Shown: piece by piece, positions 16,190 to 25,189 of the stretch
Layout: every line of letters starts with the position of its first letter
Position numbering within the stretch: position 1 is the first letter of the stretch
Assembly: GCF_902459765.1 (NCBI RefSeq)
Contig: NZ_CABPSP010000001.1
Span: 1 to 64,000, forward strand
Length of the DNA stretch: 64,000 bases
Reading direction: 5' to 3'
Source of the DNA: Pandoraea anapnoica
GTDB taxonomy: Bacteria; Pseudomonadota; Gammaproteobacteria; Burkholderiales; Burkholderiaceae
Position numbers and translations under genes: made by a program
Notes under the pieces: model-generated
Told to the model about the DNA's origin: nothing
The model's input: the letters and a program-made list of their open reading frames with translations, nothing else
Databases searched by the model: none

Positions 16190-17454
16190 GTCTGACTCCG
16201 CGAACCGAAGAAGAAAGTGGCCATCGGCAGGCGCAATTCGGCGCGCGTGCCTTGCGGCATGTTGGGGGTGAGGGTGATGTCGCCGCCGAGACGTTGTGCG
16301 CTGGCAAAGGCGAGATACAGCCCCATGCCGTGTCCGCCATGCGTGCTCATGACAGGAGAGTTACCCAGCCGGGTGCGCAGCTCGGCGGACATGCCCGGGC
16401 CTTCGTCGCAGACGGTGAAGCGCACGTCGTCCGGCGTGGCGGCCACGTCGAGCGTGACGGACGACGGACTGAAGTACGCCGCGTTATCGAGCAGGATCGT
16501 CAGGATTTGTCCGACCTGCACGGTGTCTTCGATGCGCGTGGTCAGCTCCGGCGGCACGTGCAACTGGAATTGCACCTGCGGATGACGTAAGCGCCACTGC
16601 GTGGTGAACGCAGGCAACCATTCCGCCATCGCCTGACGCACGGGTGCTGCCGCACGCATCTGCACATGACCTATCGCGCTCTTGCACAGCGCAATCTGTT
16701 GCTCCAGCGTCTGCAGATCGGGCTCGAAGGACTTCAGTGCGTCGTTGCCGAGACTTTCACTGCGTAGCTCGCCCACGACCACGGCCATCGTCGAGAGCGG
16801 TGTGCCGAGTTCGTGTGCGACGCTCGCAGCCTGCGCGCCGAGCGCGGCCATCCGTTCGTCGCGCAACAGACGCTGCTCGGCGCGGGCGAGTTGCGCGTCG
16901 CGGGCACGCAGGGCGCGCGACATGCGCGATACGAACCACGCAATCACCAGCACGCTGACCACGAAGTTCACCCACATCCCCGCAAGATGCAGACGCAGCA
17001 GATTTCCCGGATCGGCCAGATCGAGCGGCACGTACTGGAAATTCAGCGCGCCGTAGGCGACCAGCGAGAGCAGCGCGAGCTGCGACGCGTTGCGCCACGG
17101 CAGCACGGCAGCGGCAATGGCCAGGCCGGGCAGGAACAGCGAGACGAACGGATTGGTCGCGCCGCCGGAGAAGAACAGCAGCGCCGTGAGGGCGGCCAGA
17201 TCAACCAGCAACTGGCTCATCAGATCGAGATCGGTGCGACGCTTGGCCCGTTCGACACCGCGCCGGGCACGTATCCACGTGAGCACGTTGAACAGCACTT
17301 CGAGCGCGACGATGGTGAGCATCGGCTCCAGCGGAAGCCGCACGCCTAACCAGAGTTGCGCGACGCCGATGGTCGCCAACTGGCCGACGATAGCCAGACA
17401 GCGCAGCCAGAAAAGCTGGACGACGTTCGTCCGCTCGATGGGAAAATGAGTCAT
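16186..17454 (-). CDS. regB: Redox-sensing histidine kinase RegB/PrrB
   Basis: Membrane sensor kinase of 422 residues with about six transmembrane helices (roughly 15-175), a DHp domain with His214 in the RegB-type H-box AHELGTPLSTM, and an HATPase domain (DNAAYFSPSS, DEGPGMS, GHGMGLYLAFASA). It has the GGATNPF heptapeptide (97-103) that binds ubiquinone in characterised RegB. It also has a cysteine (Cys257) in IALCKSAIGHV, near where the redox-active cysteine lies. Both features argue for a true oxygen/redox sensor. The start MTHFPIERTN at 17454 is chosen; the frame reaches 17592 but that extension is Cys/Arg-rich and unconserved. Confidence 0.92.
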   Translation of the reverse strand: MTHFPIERTNVVQLFWLRCLAIVGQLATIGVAQLWLGVRLPLEPMLTIVALEVLFNVLTWIRARRGVERAKRRTDLDLMSQLLVDLAALTALLFFSGGATNPFVSLFLPGLAIAAAVLPWRNASQLALLSLVAYGALNFQYVPLDLADPGNLLRLHLAGMWVNFVVSVLVIAWFVSRMSRALRARDAQLARAEQRLLRDERMAALGAQAASVAHELGTPLSTMAVVVGELRSESLGNDALKSFEPDLQTLEQQIALCKSAIGHVQMRAAAPVRQAMAEWLPAFTTQWRLRHPQVQFQLHVPPELTTRIEDTVQVGQILTILLDNAAYFSPSSVTLDVAATPDDVRFTVCDEGPGMSAELRTRLGNSPVMSTHGGHGMGLYLAFASAQRLGGDITLTPNMPQGTRAELRLPMATFFFGSRSQT

Positions 17455-17724
17455 ACGACAAGTGTACCAAGTCCGGGTGACGCGCCATCTGGCGTTGCGA
17501 GGCGCTGCGACACTCTGCCGCATCGGTCTGAGGCCGAGTATTACGTGGGCGGCACACGCTTTTATCGGCGCACGACTACAATGGACCTTCACGTTTTGCG
17601 CGACATCTCGCCGCGCAATGTCTTCATCCGAAAGGCAGACATGGATTGGGACGGGGCGGCGTCGGACAATGTTCGTCGACGCCTGTCATTCGTCAGCCCG
17701 TCGACAACAAAAAAAGGAGTTTGC

Positions 17725-18228
17725 ATGAAGCACAAGCTTTTAGTGGCGGCCGCATTCAGTCTTGGCATGGCATCGGCTTCGGTCTTCGCGCAGTCGGCGC
17801 AAGTTGACGTGTCCGGTGCATGGGCGCGCAGCACCGTCCCGGGTCAGACGTCGTCGGCCGTCTACATGACGCTCCAGGCGCATCAGGCGACCACGCTGCT
17901 CAGCGTGAGCACCCCCGCCGCCGCGAACGCGGAAGTGCATGAGATGAAGCTCGAAGGCACGGTGATGAAGATGCGCGCGCTGCCCAAGGGGCTGCCGCTG
18001 GAGGCCAACAAGCCGGTGGAACTCAAGCCGGGCAGCTATCACATCATGCTCACGGATCTGAAGGGGCCGCTCAAGAAGGACGACACTGTGCCGGTGACGT
18101 TGAAGTTCGAGACGGCCGATCACAAGACGTCCGAACAGTTGGTGAAGGCCACCGTGCGTGACCTGACGGCGGCGGCGCCGGCCGGTGGCGGCATGGCTGG
18201 CATGGCGCACGGCGCACATAGTCAGTAA
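17725..18228 (+). CDS. Periplasmic copper chaperone PCu(A)C
   Basis: Periplasmic Cu(I) chaperone that helps deliver copper to cytochrome oxidase and limits copper stress. The 167-residue product has a Sec signal (about 1-22, ending SVFAQSA) and the PCuAC fold. The copper motif is visible as HEMKLEGTVMKM and later SYHIMLTD, fitting H(M)x10Mx21HxM. The Met/His-containing C-terminus GGMAGMAHGAHSQ may give extra copper ligands. The start has a strong AGGAG site 6 nt upstream. It is divergent from regB, and copper supply to oxidases fits that respiratory context, but no shared regulation is shown. Confidence 0.93.
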   Translation: MKHKLLVAAAFSLGMASASVFAQSAQVDVSGAWARSTVPGQTSSAVYMTLQAHQATTLLSVSTPAAANAEVHEMKLEGTVMKMRALPKGLPLEANKPVELKPGSYHIMLTDLKGPLKKDDTVPVTLKFETADHKTSEQLVKATVRDLTAAAPAGGGMAGMAHGAHSQ

Positions 18229-18239
18229 GCGTCGAGTCG

Positions 18240-18518
18240 CTAAATAGAGGTGTCCGGATCGGCGGCGGTGGCGTCGACCGGCACGCCAGCGGCGACGAGC
18301 GCTGCGCGCAGGCACGCCGGACAGAGGCAAGCGCCCATGCCCAGCCGTGCCGACGCGGGCAGACGTGGCCAGTCGAGGCACCAGCATTGCACCTCGTCCG
18401 CGGCGCCGTCGCTTCCCGTCTTTCCGCTTCCCTGCGCCACCGCCCCACACGCCACGACTGCGCCGCACTGCGGGCAGCGCGACGGATCGACCGGCTCAAT
18501 ACATATGTCGACGGTCAT
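18240..18518 (-). CDS. Cysteine-rich CWC family protein
   Basis: Small 92-residue protein of unknown function. It contains CPQCGAVVACG, then QCWCLDWPRLP (the CWC signature) and CLCPACL, so seven or more cysteines likely form one or two structural zinc sites. The start MTVDICIEPVDPSRC at 18518 fits the family; an upstream ATG at 18656 would add a non-conserved stretch. It converges with the copper chaperone gene, ending 11 bp from it. Confidence 0.8.
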   Translation of the reverse strand: MTVDICIEPVDPSRCPQCGAVVACGAVAQGSGKTGSDGAADEVQCWCLDWPRLPASARLGMGACLCPACLRAALVAAGVPVDATAADPDTSI

Positions 18519-18974
18519 CGGCTCCCCCGGTCGGCGCGATCCCAATCCCCTGCGTCGCCCAGCGATTTCCGTCCTGTGAGAGACGCGTCGCCACTCATGG
18601 CCGCCTGCCAGTTGTACAACTGCAACAGCACAGACGCTGTCATCGACCGGCCACACGCGCCCGGGTACGGCGCGCGAAGCGGGTGGCTAGCGGGGCAGAG
18701 AAGGAACACGGTAAAAATCGGCCACTGACGGGCGTCCTTTAATAAGTGAAAGGGGTGATACGCACGAACGGCACTGTGCCGCTGACGGGGCGAAAATCGC
18801 CGCTTTTGCGTTTGCGGACCGACCTGTGGGGAAGGGTAGCCATGGGCTTTTGCCGATGCAAGGGGCAGACCCTTCCGAAACCCGTCAAGCCCCCGCACGC
18901 CAAGGCTTCTTGGCTGTACAATTCGCCGTGTTTCCTGGTCCACCTGCTCCATTTGTGAGAAGAACCTTCCTGCC
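18519..18974. other. Intergenic region before argB
   Basis: This 456-bp gap contains a 14-bp perfect palindrome CAGTTGTACAACTG (18609-18622), which could be an operator for the cysteine-rich gene transcribed away from it. It also has a TACAAT -10-like hexamer at about 18916-18921 that could serve argB. A plus-strand frame at 18746-18958 shows no family features and is not called. No tRNA-like or riboswitch-like fold was recognised. Confidence 0.4.
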
Positions 18975-19880
18975 ATGTCCGATCTGCAACTGAATTCCAT
19001 CGACGACATCGCACCCGCTCTCAAGGCCGAAATTCTGGCTGAGGCGATGCCGTATATCCGCAAGTATCACGGGAAGACCGTGGTCATTAAATACGGCGGC
19101 AACGCCATGACCGAAGAGCGATTGAAGCGCGGTTTCGCGCGCGACGTCATTTTGCTCAAGCTCGTCGGCATCAATCCGGTGGTGGTGCACGGTGGTGGCC
19201 CGCAGATCGATCAGGCGCTCAAGAAGATCGGTAAGCAGGGCACGTTCATCCAGGGCATGCGCGTGACCGACGAAGAGACGATGGAAGTCGTCGAGTGGGT
19301 GCTTGGCGGCGAAGTCCAGCAGGATATCGTCATGCTGATCAACGAGTACGGCGGTCAGGCGGTGGGTCTCACGGGCAAGGACGGCGGTCTGATCAACGCG
19401 CGCAAGATGATGCTGCCGGATCGTGAGAACGCCGGTCAGTTCCTGGACATCGGCTACGTCGGTGAAGTGGACTCGATCAACCCGGCGGTCGTGCGCGCCC
19501 TTCAGGACGACGCCTTCATCCCGGTGATCTCGCCGATCGGTGTGGGCGAAGACGGTCAGGCGTACAACATCAACGCCGACCTCGTCGCGGGCAAGCTGGC
19601 GACGGTGCTGGGCGCCGAGAAGCTGGTTATGATGACCAACATCCCGGGCGTGATGGACAAGGACGGCAATCTGCTGACCGACCTGTCGGCCCGCGAGATC
19701 GACGAACTGTTCGCAGACGGCACGATCTCGGGCGGCATGCTGCCGAAGATCTCGTCGGCACTCGACGCGGCGAAGAGCGGCGTGAAGTCGGTGCACATCG
19801 TCGACGGCCGCATCGAACACTCGGTGCTGCTGGAGATTCTGACCGAGCAGCCGTTCGGCACGATGATCCGTTCGCACTGA
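18975..19880 (+). CDS. argB: N-acetylglutamate kinase
   Basis: Second step of arginine synthesis: phosphorylates N-acetyl-L-glutamate. The 301-residue amino-acid-kinase fold has the N-terminal KYGGNAM phosphate loop, [23 protein letters not shown] and [12 protein letters not shown], all characteristic of ArgB. An N-terminal extension (about 1-25) resembles that of arginine-inhibited hexameric enzymes, so feedback inhibition is plausible. It stands alone, with a terminator downstream. Confidence 0.97.
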   Translation: MSDLQLNSIDDIAPALKAEILAEAMPYIRKYHGKTVVIKYGGNAMTEERLKRGFARDVILLKLVGINPVVVHGGGPQIDQALKKIGKQGTFIQGMRVTDEETMEVVEWVLGGEVQQDIVMLINEYGGQAVGLTGKDGGLINARKMMLPDRENAGQFLDIGYVGEVDSINPAVVRALQDDAFIPVISPIGVGEDGQAYNINADLVAGKLATVLGAEKLVMMTNIPGVMDKDGNLLTDLSAREIDELFADGTISGGMLPKISSALDAAKSGVKSVHIVDGRIEHSVLLEILTEQPFGTMIRSH

Positions 19881-19970
19881 GCCGGACGTCGTGACGACAA
19901 TCTCGCAGGCGACACCGACATCGTGTGCTGGCCCGCGAGGTGCGATGGTAGCGTCAGACTGATTCAAGCG

Positions 19971-20000
19971 GCGGACCCTTCGGGGTCCGCTTTGCATTTG
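19971..20000 (+). terminator. Terminator after argB
   Basis: An 8-bp GC stem (GCGGACCC 19971-19978, GGGTCCGC 19983-19990) closed by TTCG, followed by a broken T-tract TTTGCATTT. Confidence 0.8.
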
Positions 20001-20049
20001 TGCGCGATGCGACGAGCGTGCAACTTCACTCTCAACCCAACAAGACACC

Positions 20050-20742
20050 ATGTCGACACCAGCCTTCTTTTCCTGGAGTGGCGGCAAGGATTCCTGCCTT
20101 GCCTTGCATCACGCGATGTCGAGCGATACCCGCGGCGAACCGCATTACGATGTGCGGCGTCTGCTGGCGATGTTCGACGAGACGGGCGACAGCTCACGCT
20201 CACACGGTTTGCCGCGCGAGTTGATGCAGGCGCAGGCCGACGCGCTCGGCATCGCCCTCGACGTCGGTCTGGCGGGCTGGCGCGAGTATGAAGCGGCGTT
20301 CGTCGCGAGGTTGCAGGCGATGCGCGCGGAGGGCATCACGCACGGGCTGTTCGGCGACATCGATCTTCAGCCGCATCGCGACTGGGAGGAAAAAGTGTGC
20401 GCGGCGGCGGGGATGACGGCGGTGTTGCCGCTCTGGCAGCGCGAACGTCTTACGCTTGCGCACGAGTTCATCTCGCTGGGGTATCGCGCGGTGATCGTGT
20501 GTGTGGACGGGCGGCACCTCGGGCCGGAATTCGTCGGCCGCGAGTACGACGCATCGCTGCTGGCCGATTTGCCTGAAGGTGTCGACGCCTGCGGCGAGAA
20601 CGGCGAGTTCCACACCTTCGCCTACGATGGCCCGCGCTTCGCGCAGCCGGTGCCATGGCGCATCGAGCGCATTGAGACGATTCATGGTCCCAAGGAGTAC
20701 GGCGGCACGCCGTACCACCGAGCACATATCGTTGGCGCTTGA
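20050..20742 (+). CDS. PP-loop ATP pyrophosphatase (Dph6/MJ0570-like)
   Basis: Adenine-nucleotide alpha-hydrolase of 230 residues. The PP-loop SGGKDS sits at about 10-15, with a GLFGDIDLQPHRDWEE segment and the family motif GENGEFHTFAYDGP near the C-terminus. Eukaryotic and archaeal relatives (Dph6) amidate diphthine on EF2, but bacteria lack diphthamide, so the bacterial substrate is unknown. It probably adenylates a carboxylate. No operon partners; it converges with the LysR gene downstream. Confidence 0.75.
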   Translation: MSTPAFFSWSGGKDSCLALHHAMSSDTRGEPHYDVRRLLAMFDETGDSSRSHGLPRELMQAQADALGIALDVGLAGWREYEAAFVARLQAMRAEGITHGLFGDIDLQPHRDWEEKVCAAAGMTAVLPLWQRERLTLAHEFISLGYRAVIVCVDGRHLGPEFVGREYDASLLADLPEGVDACGENGEFHTFAYDGPRFAQPVPWRIERIETIHGPKEYGGTPYHRAHIVGA

Positions 20743-20794
20743 GGGTGTTTCGGTCCCGCCCGGAACGTCGATCATCCCGAGCGCCGACGCTCCC

Positions 20795-21700
20795 TCAGTC
20801 CGGTGCAGTCAGCTTCCGTAATTCGTCGAGCAGCTTGGCGGCGGGGCTCGGCAGAATGCCCTGACGACGTCGGAAGGCGGTGAGCGTGCGCGTGGCGCGC
20901 ACGGTCTCAATCGGCAGTGTGTCCATCACGCGCGCCTGTGCTTCGACGTCGTACATCGGCTCGGGCATCCACGTCAGAAACCCGCATCGCGCGACCATGC
21001 TCTTGAGCACCGGCACGGAGCGCGTCTCCACAACGATGTTCGGCAACCCCAGCCCGTGCGCAGCGAACACGCTTTGCATGTGCGCGTACGGGGCGGTGCC
21101 GCGCGGCGGAATCGCCCAGCGCTCCTCAAGTGTGTCGGCTAGCGTGATGGTCTTTCGCTGGCGCAACGGGTGGTCGCACCGCGCGACCACGTAACTGTCG
21201 TCTTCCCAATGGCAATCGGGGACAGCGACGATGTCGTCGGTGTCCGGTGCGACGGTCGATAGCGCCAGATCGATCTCGTGACGCATGAGTCCCTGCGCCA
21301 GCCGATCCCAGACCCCCTCGATGATTTCCACGCGCAGATTCGGCCAGCGCGTGAGCACGCGGTCGACGGCGAGCGGCAGCACGTGACTCGCGATGGCGCC
21401 GACAGCACCCACCTTGATCGTGCCTTTGGCGAGGCCGCGCAACGCGTCGATCTCCTCGCGCGCATGCTCGGCTTCGCGCGCCAGCAGCATCGCGTGCGGC
21501 AGCAATGCTTGCCCGAACGCCGTCAGTTCCATCCCCTTGCTATGACGCTCGAACAACGGTGCGCCCAGATCCGTTTCCAGACGCTTGATCGTACGGCTGA
21601 GCGCGGGCTGGGTGAGATGCAGTTCCGTGGCGGCGCGCCCCAGGCTGCCGGTCGCGACGATGGTCGTGAAGGCGCGCAGTTGCTGAAGATTGAGGCTCAT
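20795..21700 (-). CDS. LysR-family regulator of the benzoylformate operon
   Basis: Transcriptional regulator of 301 residues: winged helix at 1-60 (QQLRAFTTIVATGSLGRAATELHLTQPALSRTIKRLE) and a periplasmic-binding-like effector domain. It is divergent from the decarboxylase gene across a 255-bp region that contains a LysR-type inverted repeat and an activator-style promoter. It therefore most likely activates that operon in response to benzoylformate or a relative. The start at 21700 is preferred to the ATG at 21742. Confidence 0.85.
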   Translation of the reverse strand: MSLNLQQLRAFTTIVATGSLGRAATELHLTQPALSRTIKRLETDLGAPLFERHSKGMELTAFGQALLPHAMLLAREAEHAREEIDALRGLAKGTIKVGAVGAIASHVLPLAVDRVLTRWPNLRVEIIEGVWDRLAQGLMRHEIDLALSTVAPDTDDIVAVPDCHWEDDSYVVARCDHPLRQRKTITLADTLEERWAIPPRGTAPYAHMQSVFAAHGLGLPNIVVETRSVPVLKSMVARCGFLTWMPEPMYDVEAQARVMDTLPIETVRATRTLTAFRRRQGILPSPAAKLLDELRKLTAPD

Positions 21701-21769
21701 GGCGGACGACGGAACTCCCGGAGTTGAGATGAAACCGACCAAAGGATGACGCGAAAGACGACTGGCGCT

Positions 21770-21794
21770 AAGTCATGCAAAAGCGTAATGACTT
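21770..21794. promoter_or_regulatory. LysR-type operator
   Basis: A perfect inverted repeat, AAGTCAT (21770-21776) and ATGACTT (21788-21794), separated by 11 nt. Its centre lies about 64 bp upstream of the start predicted from the -10 box at 21834, the classical LysR recognition-site position. Confidence 0.6.
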
Positions 21795-21810
21795 CGGCAC
21801 GCAAAAGCAA

Positions 21811-21839
21811 TTCCGGTGCATATATCGTCTGCCTATACT
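21811..21839 (+). promoter_or_regulatory. Activator-type promoter of the mdlC operon
   Basis: TATACT (21834-21839) with a poor -35, TTCCGG (21811-21816), at 17 bp. A weak -35 next to a LysR operator fits a promoter that needs an activator. Confidence 0.45.
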
Positions 21840-21955
21840 CGCAAAATCGCTCATCCGATCACGCGCCCAATCACTCAAGTGAGCGCGCCGCGAGCCACCA
21901 CCAGAACCATGCCGTCACGCCCGCGCGTCGACGGCAGCACGAGACAACCGAATCC

Positions 21956-23584
21956 ATGAAAGACAGCCGAGAACTTCGCGCCGGTCAGCCCGCTGGCACC
22001 GCCGACACACTCACCGTGCGCGAGGTCGTCATCGATCTGATGCGCCGCCACGGCATGACCAAGGTCTTCGCCAATCCGGGGTCGACGGAACTGCCGCTGT
22101 TCCGCGACTTCCCGGAAGACTTCGAGTACGTGCTGGGGTTGCAGGAGGCGGTGGTCGTCGGCATGGCGGACGGTTACGCGCAGGCCACCGGCAACGCGGC
22201 GTTCATCAATCTGCATTCCGCCGCCGGTGTCGGCAACGCGATGGGCAACATCTTTACCGCGTACAAGAATCAGACGCCGCTCATCGTGACGGCGGGTCAG
22301 CAAGCCCGCTCGATCCTGCCGTTCGATCCGTTCCTCGCGTCCGTGCGGGCGACCGAATTGCCGCAGCCGTACGTCAAATTCAGTCTCGAACCGGCGCGCG
22401 CCGAAGACGTGCCGCTGGCGCTCGCCCGCGCTTATCACGTCGCCATGCAGGAGCCGAAAGGGCCGGTGTTCGTGTCGATTCCGGTAGACGACTGGGATCG
22501 TCCGGCCGAGGCGCAGCCGCCGCGTCAGGTGAGCACGCGGGTGCAGGCCGACCCGGTCGCGCTCGCGCAACTCGCGGCGGCGCTCGACGCATGCGAGCGT
22601 CCGGCGTTCGTCGTCGGCTCGTCGATCGATCGTGCGGGGGCCTTCGATGCCGTTGTCGCGCTCGCCGAGCGTCACAATGCGCGCGTGTTCACTGCGCCGA
22701 TGTGCGCCCGCTGCGCGTTCCCGGAAGACCATCGTCTGTTCGCGGGTTTCCTGCCGCCGATGCGCGAGAAGATCGTCGGCCTGCTCGGCGGGCACGATCT
22801 GATTCTGGTGATCGGCGCACCCGCGTTCACCTATCACGTGGAAGGCGCTGGCCCACACGTGCCGGAAGGCGCGTCGCTGTTCCAACTGATCGAAGACCCG
22901 AGCGTTGCCGCGTGGATGCCGGTCGGCGCATCGGTCGTAGGCAACGTGCGGCTTGGCGTGGAAGCGCTGCTCGCGCGTGACGTCCCGCACGAGCGCACTG
23001 AGCCGCCTGCGCGCGCGGTGCCGCCCGTGGCCACCGCGAATTCGCCGGGTGAGCCGATGACGACGGCCTTCGCGCTGCAAACGCTCGCCGAAGTGCGCGC
23101 TGCACAGGACATCGTCGTAGAGGAAGCCCCGAGCGCGCGCTCTGTGATGCAGCAATACCTGCCGTTCACGCTGCCGGGCACGTTCTACACGATGAACAGT
23201 GGCGGTCTGGGCTACTCGATGCCTGCGGCGGTTGGTGTGGCGATGGCTAATCCGGGACGCCGCATCATCGGCCTGATTGGCGACGGCTCGGCGATGTACT
23301 CGATTCAGGCGTTGTGGAGCGCCGCGCAGGCGCGTCTGCCTATTACCTTCGTCATCCTGAACAATCGACGCTACGCCGCATTGCAGGATTTCGCCCCGTC
23401 GTTCGGCTTTGGTCCGAAGGATCCGGTGCAGGGCACCGACCTGCCCGATCTCGACTTCGTCCGCATGGCCGAAGGCATGGGTCTGCGCGCGCAGCGCGTC
23501 GAGCAAGGCGCCGAATTGCGCGACGTCTTGTCGCACGCCATTGCCAGTGGCGAGACGCGTCTCGTCGAACTCGTGGTGGCATGA
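21956..23584 (+). CDS. mdlC: Benzoylformate decarboxylase (thiamine-diphosphate enzyme)
   Basis: Decarboxylates benzoylformate (phenylglyoxylate) to benzaldehyde. The 542-residue protein has the three ThDP-enzyme domains. Active-site features of benzoylformate decarboxylase are in place: Ser in ANPGSTELP (Ser43), Glu64 activating the cofactor, His in NLHSAAGVGNAMG (His87), and a His in GAPAFTYHVEG near residue 300. The ThDP/Mg motif is GDGSAMYS...VILNN. The start at 21956 is chosen; the frame extends to 21746 but would cross the operator and promoter. Acetolactate synthase-like relatives lack this pair of histidines, which supports the call. Confidence 0.88.
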   Translation: MKDSRELRAGQPAGTADTLTVREVVIDLMRRHGMTKVFANPGSTELPLFRDFPEDFEYVLGLQEAVVVGMADGYAQATGNAAFINLHSAAGVGNAMGNIFTAYKNQTPLIVTAGQQARSILPFDPFLASVRATELPQPYVKFSLEPARAEDVPLALARAYHVAMQEPKGPVFVSIPVDDWDRPAEAQPPRQVSTRVQADPVALAQLAAALDACERPAFVVGSSIDRAGAFDAVVALAERHNARVFTAPMCARCAFPEDHRLFAGFLPPMREKIVGLLGGHDLILVIGAPAFTYHVEGAGPHVPEGASLFQLIEDPSVAAWMPVGASVVGNVRLGVEALLARDVPHERTEPPARAVPPVATANSPGEPMTTAFALQTLAEVRAAQDIVVEEAPSARSVMQQYLPFTLPGTFYTMNSGGLGYSMPAAVGVAMANPGRRIIGLIGDGSAMYSIQALWSAAQARLPITFVILNNRRYAALQDFAPSFGFGPKDPVQGTDLPDLDFVRMAEGMGLRAQRVEQGAELRDVLSHAIASGETRLVELVVA

Positions 23585-23654
23585 TGCACGGCGATAGCGT
23601 GCCTTCCCGCAACGGCATCGCGCGACCCACAATGAATTAAGGAGACGTCAAACC

Positions 23655-25124
23655 ATGTCCATCCAACAAGATCCGCAAGTGCTCACGATGCTGATCGCTG
23701 GCAAGCGCGTTCGCGCCACCAACGGCGCAACGTTCGAGCGACGCAATCCGCTCGACGGTGGCGTCGCGTCTCGAGCCCCCGCCGCCACGGTCGAAGACGC
23801 CCGCGCTGCGGTGCGTGCCGCGTGGGACGCGTTCCCCGCATGGTCGAACACCGGCCCGGGCGAGCGTCGTGCGCTATTGATGAAGGCGGCCGACCAACTC
23901 GAAGCGAAGGTCGAACAGTTTCAGGCTGCGATGGCTGCGGAGACGGGGGCGTCCGGCCTGTGGGCCGGTTTCAACGTGCACCTCGCCGCGCAGGGCTTGC
24001 GTGAAGCCGCTGCGATGACGACCCAGATCGCGGGTGAGATCATTCCATCGGACGTGCCGGGTAGTCTCGCGATGGGCGTGCGTCAGGCCGCCGGCGTAGT
24101 GCTGGGCATCGCACCGTGGAACGCGCCGGTCATTCTCGGCGTGCGCGCACTGGCGCTGCCGCTCGCTTGCGGCAACACCGTCGTGTTCAAGGGTTCCGAA
24201 TTGTGTCCGGCCACGCACGGTCTGATTGCCGACGCGCTGGACGAAGCCGGTTTGCCGCCGGGTGTCGTGAACTTCATCACCAACGCACCGAAAGACGCGG
24301 GCGCTATCGTCGAAGCGCTGATCGCAGAACCGGCCGTGCGTCGTGTGAACTTCACCGGCTCCACGCGCGTGGGGCGCATCATCGCGGGCCTTTGCGCCGA
24401 ACATCTCAAACCGGCCGTACTGGAACTCGGCGGCAAAGCGCCGTGCCTCGTGCTGGACGACGCCGATCTCGATGACGCAGTGAACGGCGTAGCGTTCGGT
24501 GCGTTCGCCAACTCGGGCCAGATCTGCATGTCGACGGAGCGCATCGTCGTGGCCGAGTCGATTGCCGATGCGTTCGTCGACAAGCTTGCCGCCAAGGCGC
24601 GTTCGCTGCCGCTCGGCGATCCGCGCAAGGGGCCGGTCGTCCTCGGTTCGGTGATCGACATGGCCACGGTCGAGCGTTGCAATGCGCTGATCGACGACGC
24701 CCTCGCCAAGGGCGCGAAGCTGCTGTGCGGCGGCCACGCCGAGACCACGCTCATGCCCGCGACGCTGCTCGACCATGTCACGCCGGACATGGCGATCTAC
24801 GCGCAAGAGTCGTTCGGTCCGGTCAAAGGCATCGTGCGCGTAAAGGACGACGAAGCCGCCATCGCCTGCGCCAACGACAACGCGTACGGCCTGTCGTCCG
24901 CCGTGTTCAGTCGCGACATTGCGCGCGCGATGGGCGTGGCCAAACGCATCGAGTCGGGCATCTGCCATATCAACGGACCCACCGTGCACGACGAAGCGCA
25001 GATGCCGTTCGGCGGCGTGAAGTCGAGCGGCTGGGGACGCTTCGGCGGCAAAGCAGGCGTTCACGAATTCACCGATCTGCGCTGGATGACGGTGCAGACC
25101 ACCCCGCGTCATTACCCCTTCTGA
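23655..25124 (+). CDS. NAD(P)-dependent benzaldehyde/salicylaldehyde-type dehydrogenase
   Basis: Aldehyde dehydrogenase of 489 residues, resembling salicylaldehyde/benzaldehyde dehydrogenases. The catalytic Cys291 is in SGQICMSTER and the general base Glu257 in LELGGKAP; the NAD-binding GIAPWNAPV and FTGSTRVGR segments are present. With the decarboxylase just upstream, it should oxidise benzaldehyde to benzoate. It has a good ribosome-binding site (AAGGAG) and is clearly in the same operon as the decarboxylase and the transporter. Confidence 0.88.
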   Translation: MSIQQDPQVLTMLIAGKRVRATNGATFERRNPLDGGVASRAPAATVEDARAAVRAAWDAFPAWSNTGPGERRALLMKAADQLEAKVEQFQAAMAAETGASGLWAGFNVHLAAQGLREAAAMTTQIAGEIIPSDVPGSLAMGVRQAAGVVLGIAPWNAPVILGVRALALPLACGNTVVFKGSELCPATHGLIADALDEAGLPPGVVNFITNAPKDAGAIVEALIAEPAVRRVNFTGSTRVGRIIAGLCAEHLKPAVLELGGKAPCLVLDDADLDDAVNGVAFGAFANSGQICMSTERIVVAESIADAFVDKLAAKARSLPLGDPRKGPVVLGSVIDMATVERCNALIDDALAKGAKLLCGGHAETTLMPATLLDHVTPDMAIYAQESFGPVKGIVRVKDDEAAIACANDNAYGLSSAVFSRDIARAMGVAKRIESGICHINGPTVHDEAQMPFGGVKSSGWGRFGGKAGVHEFTDLRWMTVQTTPRHYPF

Positions 25125-25189
25125 CGTTACGTAAGACCACCATACCGCCGCAGCCGGGAGACCGGAATAGACGGCCGGAGGAGACAACC

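Noticed and set aside
18746-18958. A 70-codon plus-strand frame before argB
   Set aside because: No ribosome-binding site, no recognisable family, and it covers the probable argB promoter.
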